From Gemmatimonadales bacterium (GTDB lineage Bacteria; Gemmatimonadota; Gemmatimonadetes; Gemmatimonadales; GWC2-71-9): a stretch of DNA of 60,610 nt. Under the pieces are notes generated by a model that saw nothing but the letters and a program-made list of their open reading frames with translations, was not told where the DNA came from and did not search any database. Made by a program: the position numbers and the translations under genes. Positions within the stretch are counted from its first letter, which is position 1, and each line of letters starts with the position of its first letter. The stretch lies in NCBI GenBank assembly GCA_036500345.1, contig DASYCE010000030.1, forward strand, positions 1-60,610, read 5' to 3'. Of this stretch, positions 33,836 to 40,820 are shown one piece after another.

Positions 33836-35223
33836 GCCCGGCGCTGACCGACATCGACACCATCGTCATCGTGATGCTCGAGAACCGTTCGTTTGATCAC
33901 CTTCTCGGCCATCTCAGCTATCCGCCGAATGGCAACCGGCCCGACGTCGACGGGATCAGGCTCCCGCTCAACCAGCAGGCCTACAGAAACCTCTTTGCCA
34001 CGGAATCCTACTACCCGTTCCTGATGCGGGATGGCGACCTCCCAGCCGACCTGCCACACGAGCGGGCCGCGGTCAGCGAGCAGCTCGCGTTTTCGTCGGT
34101 CACCGGCAAGTACGACATGAGCGGGTTCGTGTCGGCGTACTACAAATCGACTCCCGTCAACCGGACGTTGACCCCGGAGACGATGGGGTTTCTGGCCGCC
34201 GACCAGGTGACGATCTCCGACTTCCTGGCTCGGGAGTACGTGGTCTGCGACCGCTGGTTCGCGCCGATCCCGACCAGCACCCAGCCGAACCGGATCATGT
34301 CGCTCACCGGCACGACGATGGTGGACAAGACGGAGTCGACGATTGTGCCGATTGGCGCGGGGACGTTCGTGCTCGATTGGCTCGATCTGCATCGCGTTCG
34401 CTGGCGAGTCTACAACACCAGCGTGGTGTCGTTCTTCCTGGCGATCGGCCGATTCCTCGATGTGATCGGTCCGAACTTCCACGACGTGAGCAAGCTGGCG
34501 GGTGACTTTGCCGGACCGCGGGCTGCTGGTGATCCGCAGGTTGTCTTCATCGAGCCGTGCTATTCGGACGCACCGTTCCTCGGAATTGAGCCGAACGACG
34601 AGCACGCTCCCCGGCCCGTCACGCAGGGCGAGCGCTTTCTGCACGATGTCTATGAGGCGCTCACCGCGAACCCGAAGCGCTGGGCGAAGACGCTGCTCAT
34701 CGTGACATATGATGAGCACGGCGGATTCTTCGACCACGTCCCGCCGCTGCCGATTCGATTCACGCCGCCACCCGGCGCCCGGTTCACCGCCGGATTCGAG
34801 AGCACCGGTCCGCGGGTTCCAGGGTTGATCGTATCACCGTTCGCGGCAAGGGCCGGCGTCTGTCAGTCGCCGTTCGATCACACGTCGATCCTGCAGCTGC
34901 TCGCCGAGAAATTCACGCCAGGTGCGCCGTATTCGCCGGAAGTCGACAATCGCCGCGTGCAGGGAATCCGGAGTCTTTCCGAGGCGCTCAGTGATGTGCC
35001 GAGGGCGGACATTCCGCTTGCGCCAGCGTCGCCTGCGCCGACGACCGGGGCGGCAGGACCGTACAAGCAAGCGGTGGCACCGAGTCCGCCGCCGCCGGCT
35101 CGCGGGCCGACTGCCAACGAACTCGCCTTTCGCGACGCGAGCATCCAGTTCCTTCAGAAAGTGCCGGAAGCGGCGGCGCGATTCCCCGAGCTGGCGGAGT
35201 GGCGGACGAAGTTGCCGCCGTGA
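33832..35223 (+). CDS. Phosphoesterase family protein (phospholipase C / acid phosphatase type)
   Basis: 463 residues with the PF04185 phosphoesterase pattern. The N-terminal metal-site motif VIVMLENRSFDHLLG (Glu and Asn nucleophile region) lies at about 13-27, followed by PTSTQPNR and the C-terminal metal site TYDEHGGFFDHV. Bacterial members hydrolyse phospholipids or phosphate monoesters and are often exported, but here no signal peptide is visible, so it may be cytoplasmic or co-exported. A Pro/Ala linker (SPAPTTGAAGPYKQ) leads to a helical tail ending in RFPELAEWRTKLPP. It is translationally coupled to the upstream lipoprotein. Confidence 0.88.
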   Translation: MSPALTDIDTIVIVMLENRSFDHLLGHLSYPPNGNRPDVDGIRLPLNQQAYRNLFATESYYPFLMRDGDLPADLPHERAAVSEQLAFSSVTGKYDMSGFVSAYYKSTPVNRTLTPETMGFLAADQVTISDFLAREYVVCDRWFAPIPTSTQPNRIMSLTGTTMVDKTESTIVPIGAGTFVLDWLDLHRVRWRVYNTSVVSFFLAIGRFLDVIGPNFHDVSKLAGDFAGPRAAGDPQVVFIEPCYSDAPFLGIEPNDEHAPRPVTQGERFLHDVYEALTANPKRWAKTLLIVTYDEHGGFFDHVPPLPIRFTPPPGARFTAGFESTGPRVPGLIVSPFAARAGVCQSPFDHTSILQLLAEKFTPGAPYSPEVDNRRVQGIRSLSEALSDVPRADIPLAPASPAPTTGAAGPYKQAVAPSPPPPARGPTANELAFRDASIQFLQKVPEAAARFPELAEWRTKLPP

Positions 35224-35238
35224 GGCGCGGCGGGGCGG

Positions 35239-35868
35239 CTACTTCTCGTCAGCGAAGAACTGCTCCGACCACCTGATCAGCTGCGTCTTGCCACGAACAC
35301 CGACGCGCCGGGTCATTGCTGCGACGTGGTATTCGACCGTCTTGGTCGAAATGGCGAGGCGCCTGGCGATGGCGGGATACGTGTGGCCCGCACGCAAGAG
35401 CGCAAGGATGCTGCGCTGACGGTCGGACAACGTGACCGTCCCCGAGAGCGATGTTGCGCCGCCGGCGCCGCGCATCTGAAGCAGCGGCGTGAGGTAGACC
35501 CGCCCGCAGAGCGCTTCCTCGATCGCGACGCGGAGCTCGGTCGCCGCAGAATGCTTGACGACGTAGCCGATGGCGCCCGCGCGAAGCGCTTCGTCGGCGA
35601 TGACTGGCTCGATGTGGCCGGTCAGGACGACGAATCGGCACTTCGGGTGCCGGTCGACAAGCTGCGGCAGGATCTTCATCGCGCTGGTCTTTCCAAACGC
35701 GAGATCGAGGAGCACCACATCCGGTGATGTCAGTGCGATCTTCGCGCTGAGATGATCGAGCGCGGTGACCGTTCCGACGACACGAAACCATCGCCCGATC
35801 GACGCCGAGAGCGCTTCGGCGACAATCGGCTGGTCGTCGGCGATCAACACCGTCGCGACCGACGCCAC
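35239..35868 (-). CDS. LuxR/NarL-type response regulator
   Basis: 209 residues. The receiver domain has the acidic pair Asp11-Asp12 and phospho-acceptor Asp55 (DVVLLDLAFG), and the lysine of the YVVKH segment. The C-terminal LuxR helix-turn-helix is clear: LSDRQRSILALLRAGHTYPAIARRLAISTKTVEYHVAAMTRRVGV. The GTG start lies one base after the histidine-kinase stop, so they are co-translated. It is the most likely binder of the CCTAGGTGTTYACC operators flanking the region; that is inference. Confidence 0.93.
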   Translation of the reverse strand: MASVATVLIADDQPIVAEALSASIGRWFRVVGTVTALDHLSAKIALTSPDVVLLDLAFGKTSAMKILPQLVDRHPKCRFVVLTGHIEPVIADEALRAGAIGYVVKHSAATELRVAIEEALCGRVYLTPLLQMRGAGGATSLSGTVTLSDRQRSILALLRAGHTYPAIARRLAISTKTVEYHVAAMTRRVGVRGKTQLIRWSEQFFADEK

Positions 35869-35869
35869 G

Positions 35870-36616
35870 CTACGGCACCTTCCTGGGAAGGTCAGCGATG
35901 ACCCGCGTCCCGTGGCCCGGCGAACTGTCGATCGTCAGCGCGCCGCCGAGGAGAGACAGTCGTTCCTGCATCGATGTGATCCCGATGCCGTAACCACTTG
36001 ACGCCGTGCGCGGATCGAACCCGGGACCGGCGTCCTGCACGATCAGCCGTGTCATCGTCGCGATGTCGCAGAACTCGACGCGCGCCTCACGGACCGCGGC
36101 GTGGCGCGCAACATTCCCGAGCGCCTCCTGCGCCACGCGGTAGAAGGCCAGGCGGAACGGTGGCGGGAGGTCGTCTCCACTGGTGCTGCATTCGAACTCG
36201 ACGTCGATCCCTTCGCGCTCGGCGAACGTCGCCGTCAGGTCCCTTAGCGCCGACTCGAGGGAGACGTGATCGATGAGCGTCGGATGAATCCCGCGAGCGA
36301 AGGCGCGGAGATTGTCGGTGACCCCGTCGAGCTCCGTCGCGACGCTGCCCGCCTCGGGCAACGCCGTCGTTCGCAGTCGGGATGCAATGGTGATCAACCG
36401 CTGGACCGTATCATCATGCAGCTCGCGGGCAATTGCCGCGCGCTCTTCGTCCTGCGCGGTGAGGAGCCGGCCGCCGAGATGCGTCCGGGTCCGGAGGTAA
36501 CGCCGGCGCTGAATCACCGCCGATCCCACCAGCGCCCAGACCAGGATCAGCGCGACCAGGAGAAAGGTCACCACGATCGCGGTGACGATGAGTTGGGATC
36601 CGTGCACCGTGGTCAC
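35870..36616 (-). CDS. NarL-family (HisKA_3) sensor histidine kinase
   Basis: 248 residues. One N-terminal TM helix (about 8-35) is followed directly by the HisKA_3 dimerisation segment EERAAIARELHDDTVQRL with phospho-acceptor His67, then a short HATPase_c domain (FYRVAQEALGNVARHA, DAGPGFDPRTASSGYGIG). There is essentially no periplasmic sensor region, so input may come from the coupled seven-helix protein. Its start overlaps that gene's stop by four bases. Confidence 0.92.
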   Translation of the reverse strand: MTTVHGSQLIVTAIVVTFLLVALILVWALVGSAVIQRRRYLRTRTHLGGRLLTAQDEERAAIARELHDDTVQRLITIASRLRTTALPEAGSVATELDGVTDNLRAFARGIHPTLIDHVSLESALRDLTATFAEREGIDVEFECSTSGDDLPPPFRLAFYRVAQEALGNVARHAAVREARVEFCDIATMTRLIVQDAGPGFDPRTASSGYGIGITSMQERLSLLGGALTIDSSPGHGTRVIADLPRKVP

Positions 36617-37278
36617 CGCTCGACCGCGGCCGCTGACGGAGGCCGCCCGATCAGTGCACGGATGATCACGATCTCAGCCAGTGCCGTCAGGATGTTGCAC
36701 GCGGCAAAGAAGGCCTCGACGTAGTTGGGGAGCGTCGCCGTCCACAGTTGAGCGACGAGCGTTTCGAACACCGCCGCGACGGCATACCCGATCAATCCGG
36801 CAGCGACCAGGAAGCCGGGATCGGAGAAGAGGTCGCCGCGGCCGAGCAGCGTACGACGGAACACCGTCACGACCGCCGCGATCAGGATCACGAGAGCGTG
36901 GAGCGGAGCCGCGTATGTCGTCATTGCGTTGAGCGGCTCCCCGGTGACCAGCAGGACGATCGATGTCAGCACGTACGCAACGCTCGCCACCCTGAACGCC
37001 ACGACGCGGCGCTGTTCGCTCTGAAAGCGTGCCAGTGCTTCGAGCGCGAGGACGACACTCGCGGCATACCAGACGCGTCCCGAAGGTTGCGTGTTCTGTC
37101 CATGGTACGAGAGGAAGAGGACGACAGCGTCGCTGACCGTTGCGGCGCCGAACCACAGCGTCGCTGCTCGCTGCCCCGGTCCCAGCCGCCTCCATCGGAT
37201 GCTTCCGATCAGAAAGCCGATGAATTCGACGGCCGAACTTCCATCTGCAACCAGCCACAGGAACTCCCGGGTGGTCAT
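36613..37278 (-). CDS. Seven-TM membrane protein, probable sensor partner
   Basis: 221 residues with about seven TM helices (including GFLIGSIRW, AATLWFGAATVSDAVVLFLSY, VVAFRVASVAYVLTSIVLLV, GFLVAAGLIGYAVAAVFETLV and AFFAACNILTALAEIVIIRAL). It is not assigned to a named family; the topology resembles 7TM sensor modules. Its start codon overlaps the stop of the preceding gene (TGATG) and its stop overlaps the histidine-kinase start. The context suggests it acts as the sensory half of the short kinase. Confidence 0.82.
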   Translation of the reverse strand: MTTREFLWLVADGSSAVEFIGFLIGSIRWRRLGPGQRAATLWFGAATVSDAVVLFLSYHGQNTQPSGRVWYAASVVLALEALARFQSEQRRVVAFRVASVAYVLTSIVLLVTGEPLNAMTTYAAPLHALVILIAAVVTVFRRTLLGRGDLFSDPGFLVAAGLIGYAVAAVFETLVAQLWTATLPNYVEAFFAACNILTALAEIVIIRALIGRPPSAAAVER

Positions 37279-37637
37279 CAGGGGGGGCTGTTCAAGATGC
37301 TCGGCGCCCCGCAGGTGGGCGGGCAGGGAAACGGAAACTGTTCGGTGCCGCCGCCCGCCTGAGTCGCTCCTCCGGGCGCAGACGCGACCATGTCATTGCC
37401 CATGGCGTCGGTACCGACGAGTACAAGTGTCCACAGGCTCGGATTCCCGTTCATTGCCGCGGGTTCCATCCCCATATAGATGCGGATCCCTTCGCACCCA
37501 GCTTGGCCGAGCAGATTGTCGAAGGCAACGCGGTGGAACATCGCGCCGTTGAAACTTCCCGGCGGCGCATTCTGCCGCCAGCGGGCCGTAAGCACAGCTG
37601 CATCTGCCGGAGGAATGAAATGCGGGTCGCTCTGCAC
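37278..37637 (-). CDS. Uncharacterised protein with cysteine-containing tail
   Basis: 119 residues, first gene of the two-component operon. It matches an uncharacterised family I recognise by pattern: DAAVLTARWRQNAPPGSFNGAMF, FDNLLGQAGCEGIRIYMGME, LWTLVLVGTDAMGNDMV, and the end PCPPTCGAPSIL. There is no signal peptide. The GTG start has GGAG six bases upstream. The operon promoter region just upstream carries two palindromes. Function unknown. Confidence 0.8.
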   Translation of the reverse strand: MQSDPHFIPPADAAVLTARWRQNAPPGSFNGAMFHRVAFDNLLGQAGCEGIRIYMGMEPAAMNGNPSLWTLVLVGTDAMGNDMVASAPGGATQAGGGTEQFPFPCPPTCGAPSILNSPP

Positions 37638-37653
37638 AGGGGGCTCCCGGGTA

Positions 37654-37679
37654 TGATACCAAGTGATCAGATGGTATCA
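37654..37679. promoter_or_regulatory. Symmetric palindrome TGATACC...TGATCA...GGTATCA
   Basis: TGATACC and GGTATCA arms are symmetric about a central TGATCA (layout 7-3-6-3-7). It lies 17 bases upstream of the GTG start of the operon and probably overlaps its leader or promoter, so it may bind a repressor. Confidence 0.5.
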
Positions 37680-37699
37680 GACGCCAAGTCCCAAGGCAA

Positions 37700-37716
37700 C
37701 TAGGTGAACACCTAGG
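37700..37716. promoter_or_regulatory. Operator-like palindrome CTAGGTGAACACCTAG
   Basis: A perfect 16-bp inverted repeat (CTAGGTG-AA-CACCTAG). On the minus strand it contains CCTAGGTGTTCACC, matching 13 of 14 bases of the motif at 32959-32972 upstream of the lipoprotein-phosphoesterase pair. It lies about 65 bases upstream of the operon start. Confidence 0.6.
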
Positions 37717-37766
37717 ATCGCGGGCACCGGTGTCCTGCTCCGTTCCGCCCGCATGCGGCTTGAGCG

Positions 37767-40394
37767 CTACTCTCCCCTCAGCGCGACTAGTGGATCGACC
37801 GCCGCCGCTCGGCGCGCCGGGACGGCGCTCGCAGCGACAGCTACGCAGAGGAGAAGCACGCTGGCGCCGACGATGAAGAACGCGCTCTCGCCGGCAAGTC
37901 CGTAGAGTTCCGCGCCAATCGCTCGACTGCCGCCAACGGCGAGCGGTGCGCCGACGATGACGCCGGCCAGCACCAGCATCACCGCCTCCCGCAGTACCAT
38001 CCAGACGACCTCCCCTCCCGCTGCGCCGAGCGCCATCCGTACGCCGATCTCCCGGACGCGCCGTGCCACGCGGTATGACACGACGCCGTACAGGCCGATT
38101 GCGGCGAGTATCAGCGCCACGGCCCCGAAGAGCGCCGCCAGTACCGCGGTCGACGTCTCGCGGCCGAGCGCGTCGTTCATCGTTGCTTCCATCGTCTCGG
38201 GCTGATCGACGCGAAGATCGGGAGTCTCGGCCAGCACGGCGCTGCGGAGTTCCGCCGGTACGCCGCGGTCGTCGGAGGCCGTCCGCACCGTGATGTCGAG
38301 CTTCGGAATCTGCCCCAGCTGCGGGATCTGGCCGAACTGGGCGAGCGGCACATAGATCATCGCCTCTGCTGGTTGGCGCAGGTTGAGATAGCGCGCATCA
38401 CCGACCACGCCGACGATCTCCCTGAGAATGGTGTCGGTCCCGCCCACCGATCGGACGATCGCGCCGATCGGATTGCGTGCGCGGAGGTAACGATGGACAA
38501 ATGCCTCGTTGACGACTGCTACCTGCTGGCCCGCGCCCTGATCGTTCGCCGAGAAATCGCGTCCGGCGCGAAGCGGAATGCCCAGGGTGCTGAAGAATCC
38601 GGGAGTCACCGGGTTGATCCACCCCGCCATGCTTTCACCGGGCGTCGGGGCATACCCTTCGACGTCGATCGCGCCGCCGATCCGGCGGCCGCCGTACACG
38701 GGGACCAGCGCCGAGATCGCCTCCGATCGCACGCCGGGAACCAGCGCTGCGCGCGCCAGGAGTCGATCGGCCTGGGCGATCAGTCCCGAGCTCTCGTACG
38801 GAGTGCCGCGGGCGTCGAGGTTGGCGCTCACGCTGCGTGTCGTGGCGAATCCTCCGCTCACGTTGCGCAGGTTGCGAAGCGTCGCGACGAAGAGTCCGGC
38901 GCCGTTGAGCAGGACCAGCGCGATGACGATCTGTGCGACGACCAGGCTGCGATCGAGCCATCCGGCGCGACGGGCGCGAGAAAGCTGACTTCCCTCCTTG
39001 AGCGGTGCGATGAGGTCGGTGCGCGTTGCGCGCCAGGCCGGCACCACACCGAACAGCAATACCGATGCAACGGAGATCGCTGCGGTAAACCCGAGCAATT
39101 GTCCGTTGATGTGCAGTCCGAAGCGCGAAACGATCGGCGAGAACTCCTGCGGAAGACGATGGGCAATCAGTTTGAGCGCCCAGTCGGCGAGCACGAGGCC
39201 TGCGAGTGTGCCGATGATCGCGAGCAGCGCGCTCTCGACCAGCATCTGCGTGACGAGGCGGCGGCGCGATGCTCCCAGCGAGAGGCGGACGGCGACATCC
39301 CGTTCCCGCGCCATGCCGCGTGCCAGAAGCAAGGTACCGAGATTGGCGCAGGCAGCGAGGAGCACGATCGCGGCCCCGCCCATCAATTCGATGAGGACGC
39401 GGCCGAAGAGGGCGGGGATGTCGAACTTCGACGATGGAATGCCGTGCGCGATGCTCAGCAGTGTGAGTCCGTGACCGGGGGCGGGCCGGCGACCGGCGAT
39501 GCGGCCGATGACCTGCAACGACTCCGAGTTCGCGCCGCTCGTCTCGACCGGATCGCCACCGACCAGGGCGAGCGCGCTCATCGGCACTGCCGCCTGGAAG
39601 ACTTCCGGACTCGACAGCCCCTGATACGACTCCGGTACGATGCCGATGACGGTGAACGCATTGCCATGCATGGTGATCGTGCCGCCGATCGCGGCGGGGG
39701 CACGATTGAACAGCGCAGCCCACACCTTGTCGGAGATCACCACCACTGCGGCGCGACGGTTTTCGTCGTCGGGGGTGATCAAGCGTCCGTGCAGCGGTGA
39801 CACGCCGACCGTCGAGAAGAAGGTGCCGTCGACCGCATCGATGTCGAGGTAGTCGCGGTTCTCTCCCACCACGACCGGAACACTGCCAGTTCCGGCGCGT
39901 GCGCCGATGCCGGTGAATCCGGCGCTCTGCCGGAGCGATCGGTACTCGTCGTACGAAAAGAGGTCGTTCGGGATGTCGGGACCGACGTGCTGGATCTCCA
40001 CCAATTGCTCCGGATGCGACACCGGAAGCGGTTGCAGCAGCAGTGAGTAGAGCAGTCCGAAAATCGCCGAGTTGGCGCCGATCCCGATGGCGAGCGACAG
40101 GACGGCGACGAGCGTGAAGCCAGGCGAGCGGCGGAGATCGCGCCAGCCGTAGCGCAGGTCCTGCGCCAGCGGATCGAGCCAGCGGAGCGGGGTCATCCTG
40201 CGAGTCTCCTCCATGTAATAGGCCGGGCTCCCGAAATGGGCGCGTGCGCGCGCGCCAGGATCGTCGTCGGTGCCGGTGAGTTCCTGTTCCTGCAAGCCGA
40301 CATGATGACGGAACTCGTGATCCATCTCACGGTCGAACTCGTGCCGCCGGAGGAGCGGACGGAGGCGGTGGCGGAGCGCGTCGAGGAGGGACAT
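37767..40394 (-). CDS. ADOP-type FtsX/MacB-like permease with N-terminal prefix domain
   Basis: 875 residues. A cytoplasmic prefix (about 1-70, HEFDREMDHEFRHHVGLQEQ) precedes a TM segment near 92-115 (FTLVAVLSLAIGIGANSAIF). The usual MacB-like and FtsX domains follow twice (LLAACANLGTLLLARGMARE and SLGASRRRL; YGVVSYRVARRVREIGVRMALGAA), ending PARRAAAVDPLVALRGE. It starts nine bases after the PadR stop and is co-transcribed with it, the second PadR-ADOP pair of the window. No ATPase partner lies nearby. Confidence 0.92.
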   Translation of the reverse strand: MSLLDALRHRLRPLLRRHEFDREMDHEFRHHVGLQEQELTGTDDDPGARARAHFGSPAYYMEETRRMTPLRWLDPLAQDLRYGWRDLRRSPGFTLVAVLSLAIGIGANSAIFGLLYSLLLQPLPVSHPEQLVEIQHVGPDIPNDLFSYDEYRSLRQSAGFTGIGARAGTGSVPVVVGENRDYLDIDAVDGTFFSTVGVSPLHGRLITPDDENRRAAVVVISDKVWAALFNRAPAAIGGTITMHGNAFTVIGIVPESYQGLSSPEVFQAAVPMSALALVGGDPVETSGANSESLQVIGRIAGRRPAPGHGLTLLSIAHGIPSSKFDIPALFGRVLIELMGGAAIVLLAACANLGTLLLARGMARERDVAVRLSLGASRRRLVTQMLVESALLAIIGTLAGLVLADWALKLIAHRLPQEFSPIVSRFGLHINGQLLGFTAAISVASVLLFGVVPAWRATRTDLIAPLKEGSQLSRARRAGWLDRSLVVAQIVIALVLLNGAGLFVATLRNLRNVSGGFATTRSVSANLDARGTPYESSGLIAQADRLLARAALVPGVRSEAISALVPVYGGRRIGGAIDVEGYAPTPGESMAGWINPVTPGFFSTLGIPLRAGRDFSANDQGAGQQVAVVNEAFVHRYLRARNPIGAIVRSVGGTDTILREIVGVVGDARYLNLRQPAEAMIYVPLAQFGQIPQLGQIPKLDITVRTASDDRGVPAELRSAVLAETPDLRVDQPETMEATMNDALGRETSTAVLAALFGAVALILAAIGLYGVVSYRVARRVREIGVRMALGAAGGEVVWMVLREAVMLVLAGVIVGAPLAVGGSRAIGAELYGLAGESAFFIVGASVLLLCVAVAASAVPARRAAAVDPLVALRGE

Positions 40395-40403
40395 CGGGGA
40401 CGT

Positions 40404-40757
40404 TCAGGCGCGCCCGAGGACGCGCGAAATCGCCAGCGCGAGGTCATCGAACGCAGAGATCTTCTGACCGAGGCGTTTCCGCCCGGATGCGGTGATGGTG
40501 TAGTACCGGGCGTCGCGACCGGTCGGCGAGGTTCCCCACGCCGACTTGACCCATCCCTTTCGTTGCAGGCGCTCGAGGGCCGGGTACAGCGACCCCTGCT
40601 CGACGCGGAGCAGCTCCTCCGAGCAGCGTTCGATGTGCCGGGCGATGGCGTACCCATGCATCCGCCCGAGCGTCAGCGTCTGGAGGATGAGGAGGTCCAT
40701 CGTGCCGGCAAGGAGTTCGTTCCGGGAAGTCGGGCGAGGAGGCATGACAGATAGCAT
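40404..40757 (-). CDS. PadR family transcriptional regulator
   Basis: 117 residues from ATG 40757, or 113 from ATG 40745 (MPPRPTSRNELLAGTMDLL), which better fits the family; neither has a strong Shine-Dalgarno. Winged-helix motifs: GYAIARHIERCSEELLRVEQGSLYPALERLQRKGW and ARYYTITASGRKRL. It precedes an ADOP permease with prefix domain in one operon. The start region lies in a 46-bp palindrome that probably serves as its own operator. Inducer unknown. Confidence 0.92.
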   Translation of the reverse strand: MLSVMPPRPTSRNELLAGTMDLLILQTLTLGRMHGYAIARHIERCSEELLRVEQGSLYPALERLQRKGWVKSAWGTSPTGRDARYYTITASGRKRLGQKISAFDDLALAISRVLGRA

Positions 40758-40791
40758 GACTACCTATCAATAGGAAGTCAAGCTACCTGTC
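40746..40791. promoter_or_regulatory. 46-bp imperfect palindrome over the PadR promoter
   Basis: The sequence equals its own reverse complement at 38 of 46 positions (19 of 23 pairs). The inner core is CCTAT-CA-ATAGG (40763-40774), the outer arms GACAGATAGC and GCTACCTGTC, and all are concentric on 40768.5. The minus strand carries TTGACT (40776-40781) as a -35 candidate within it, with CATGCT or TGCTAT as a weak -10. This is a plausible double PadR binding site. Confidence 0.7.
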
Positions 40792-40820
40792 TGCGGCACG
40801 GCCAGTGGACGTGCGTGGTA

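Noticed and set aside
38373-39800. 475-codon plus-strand open frame inside a permease gene
   Set aside because: Antisense shadow of the ADOP permease at 37767-40394; no recognisable domain or start signal.
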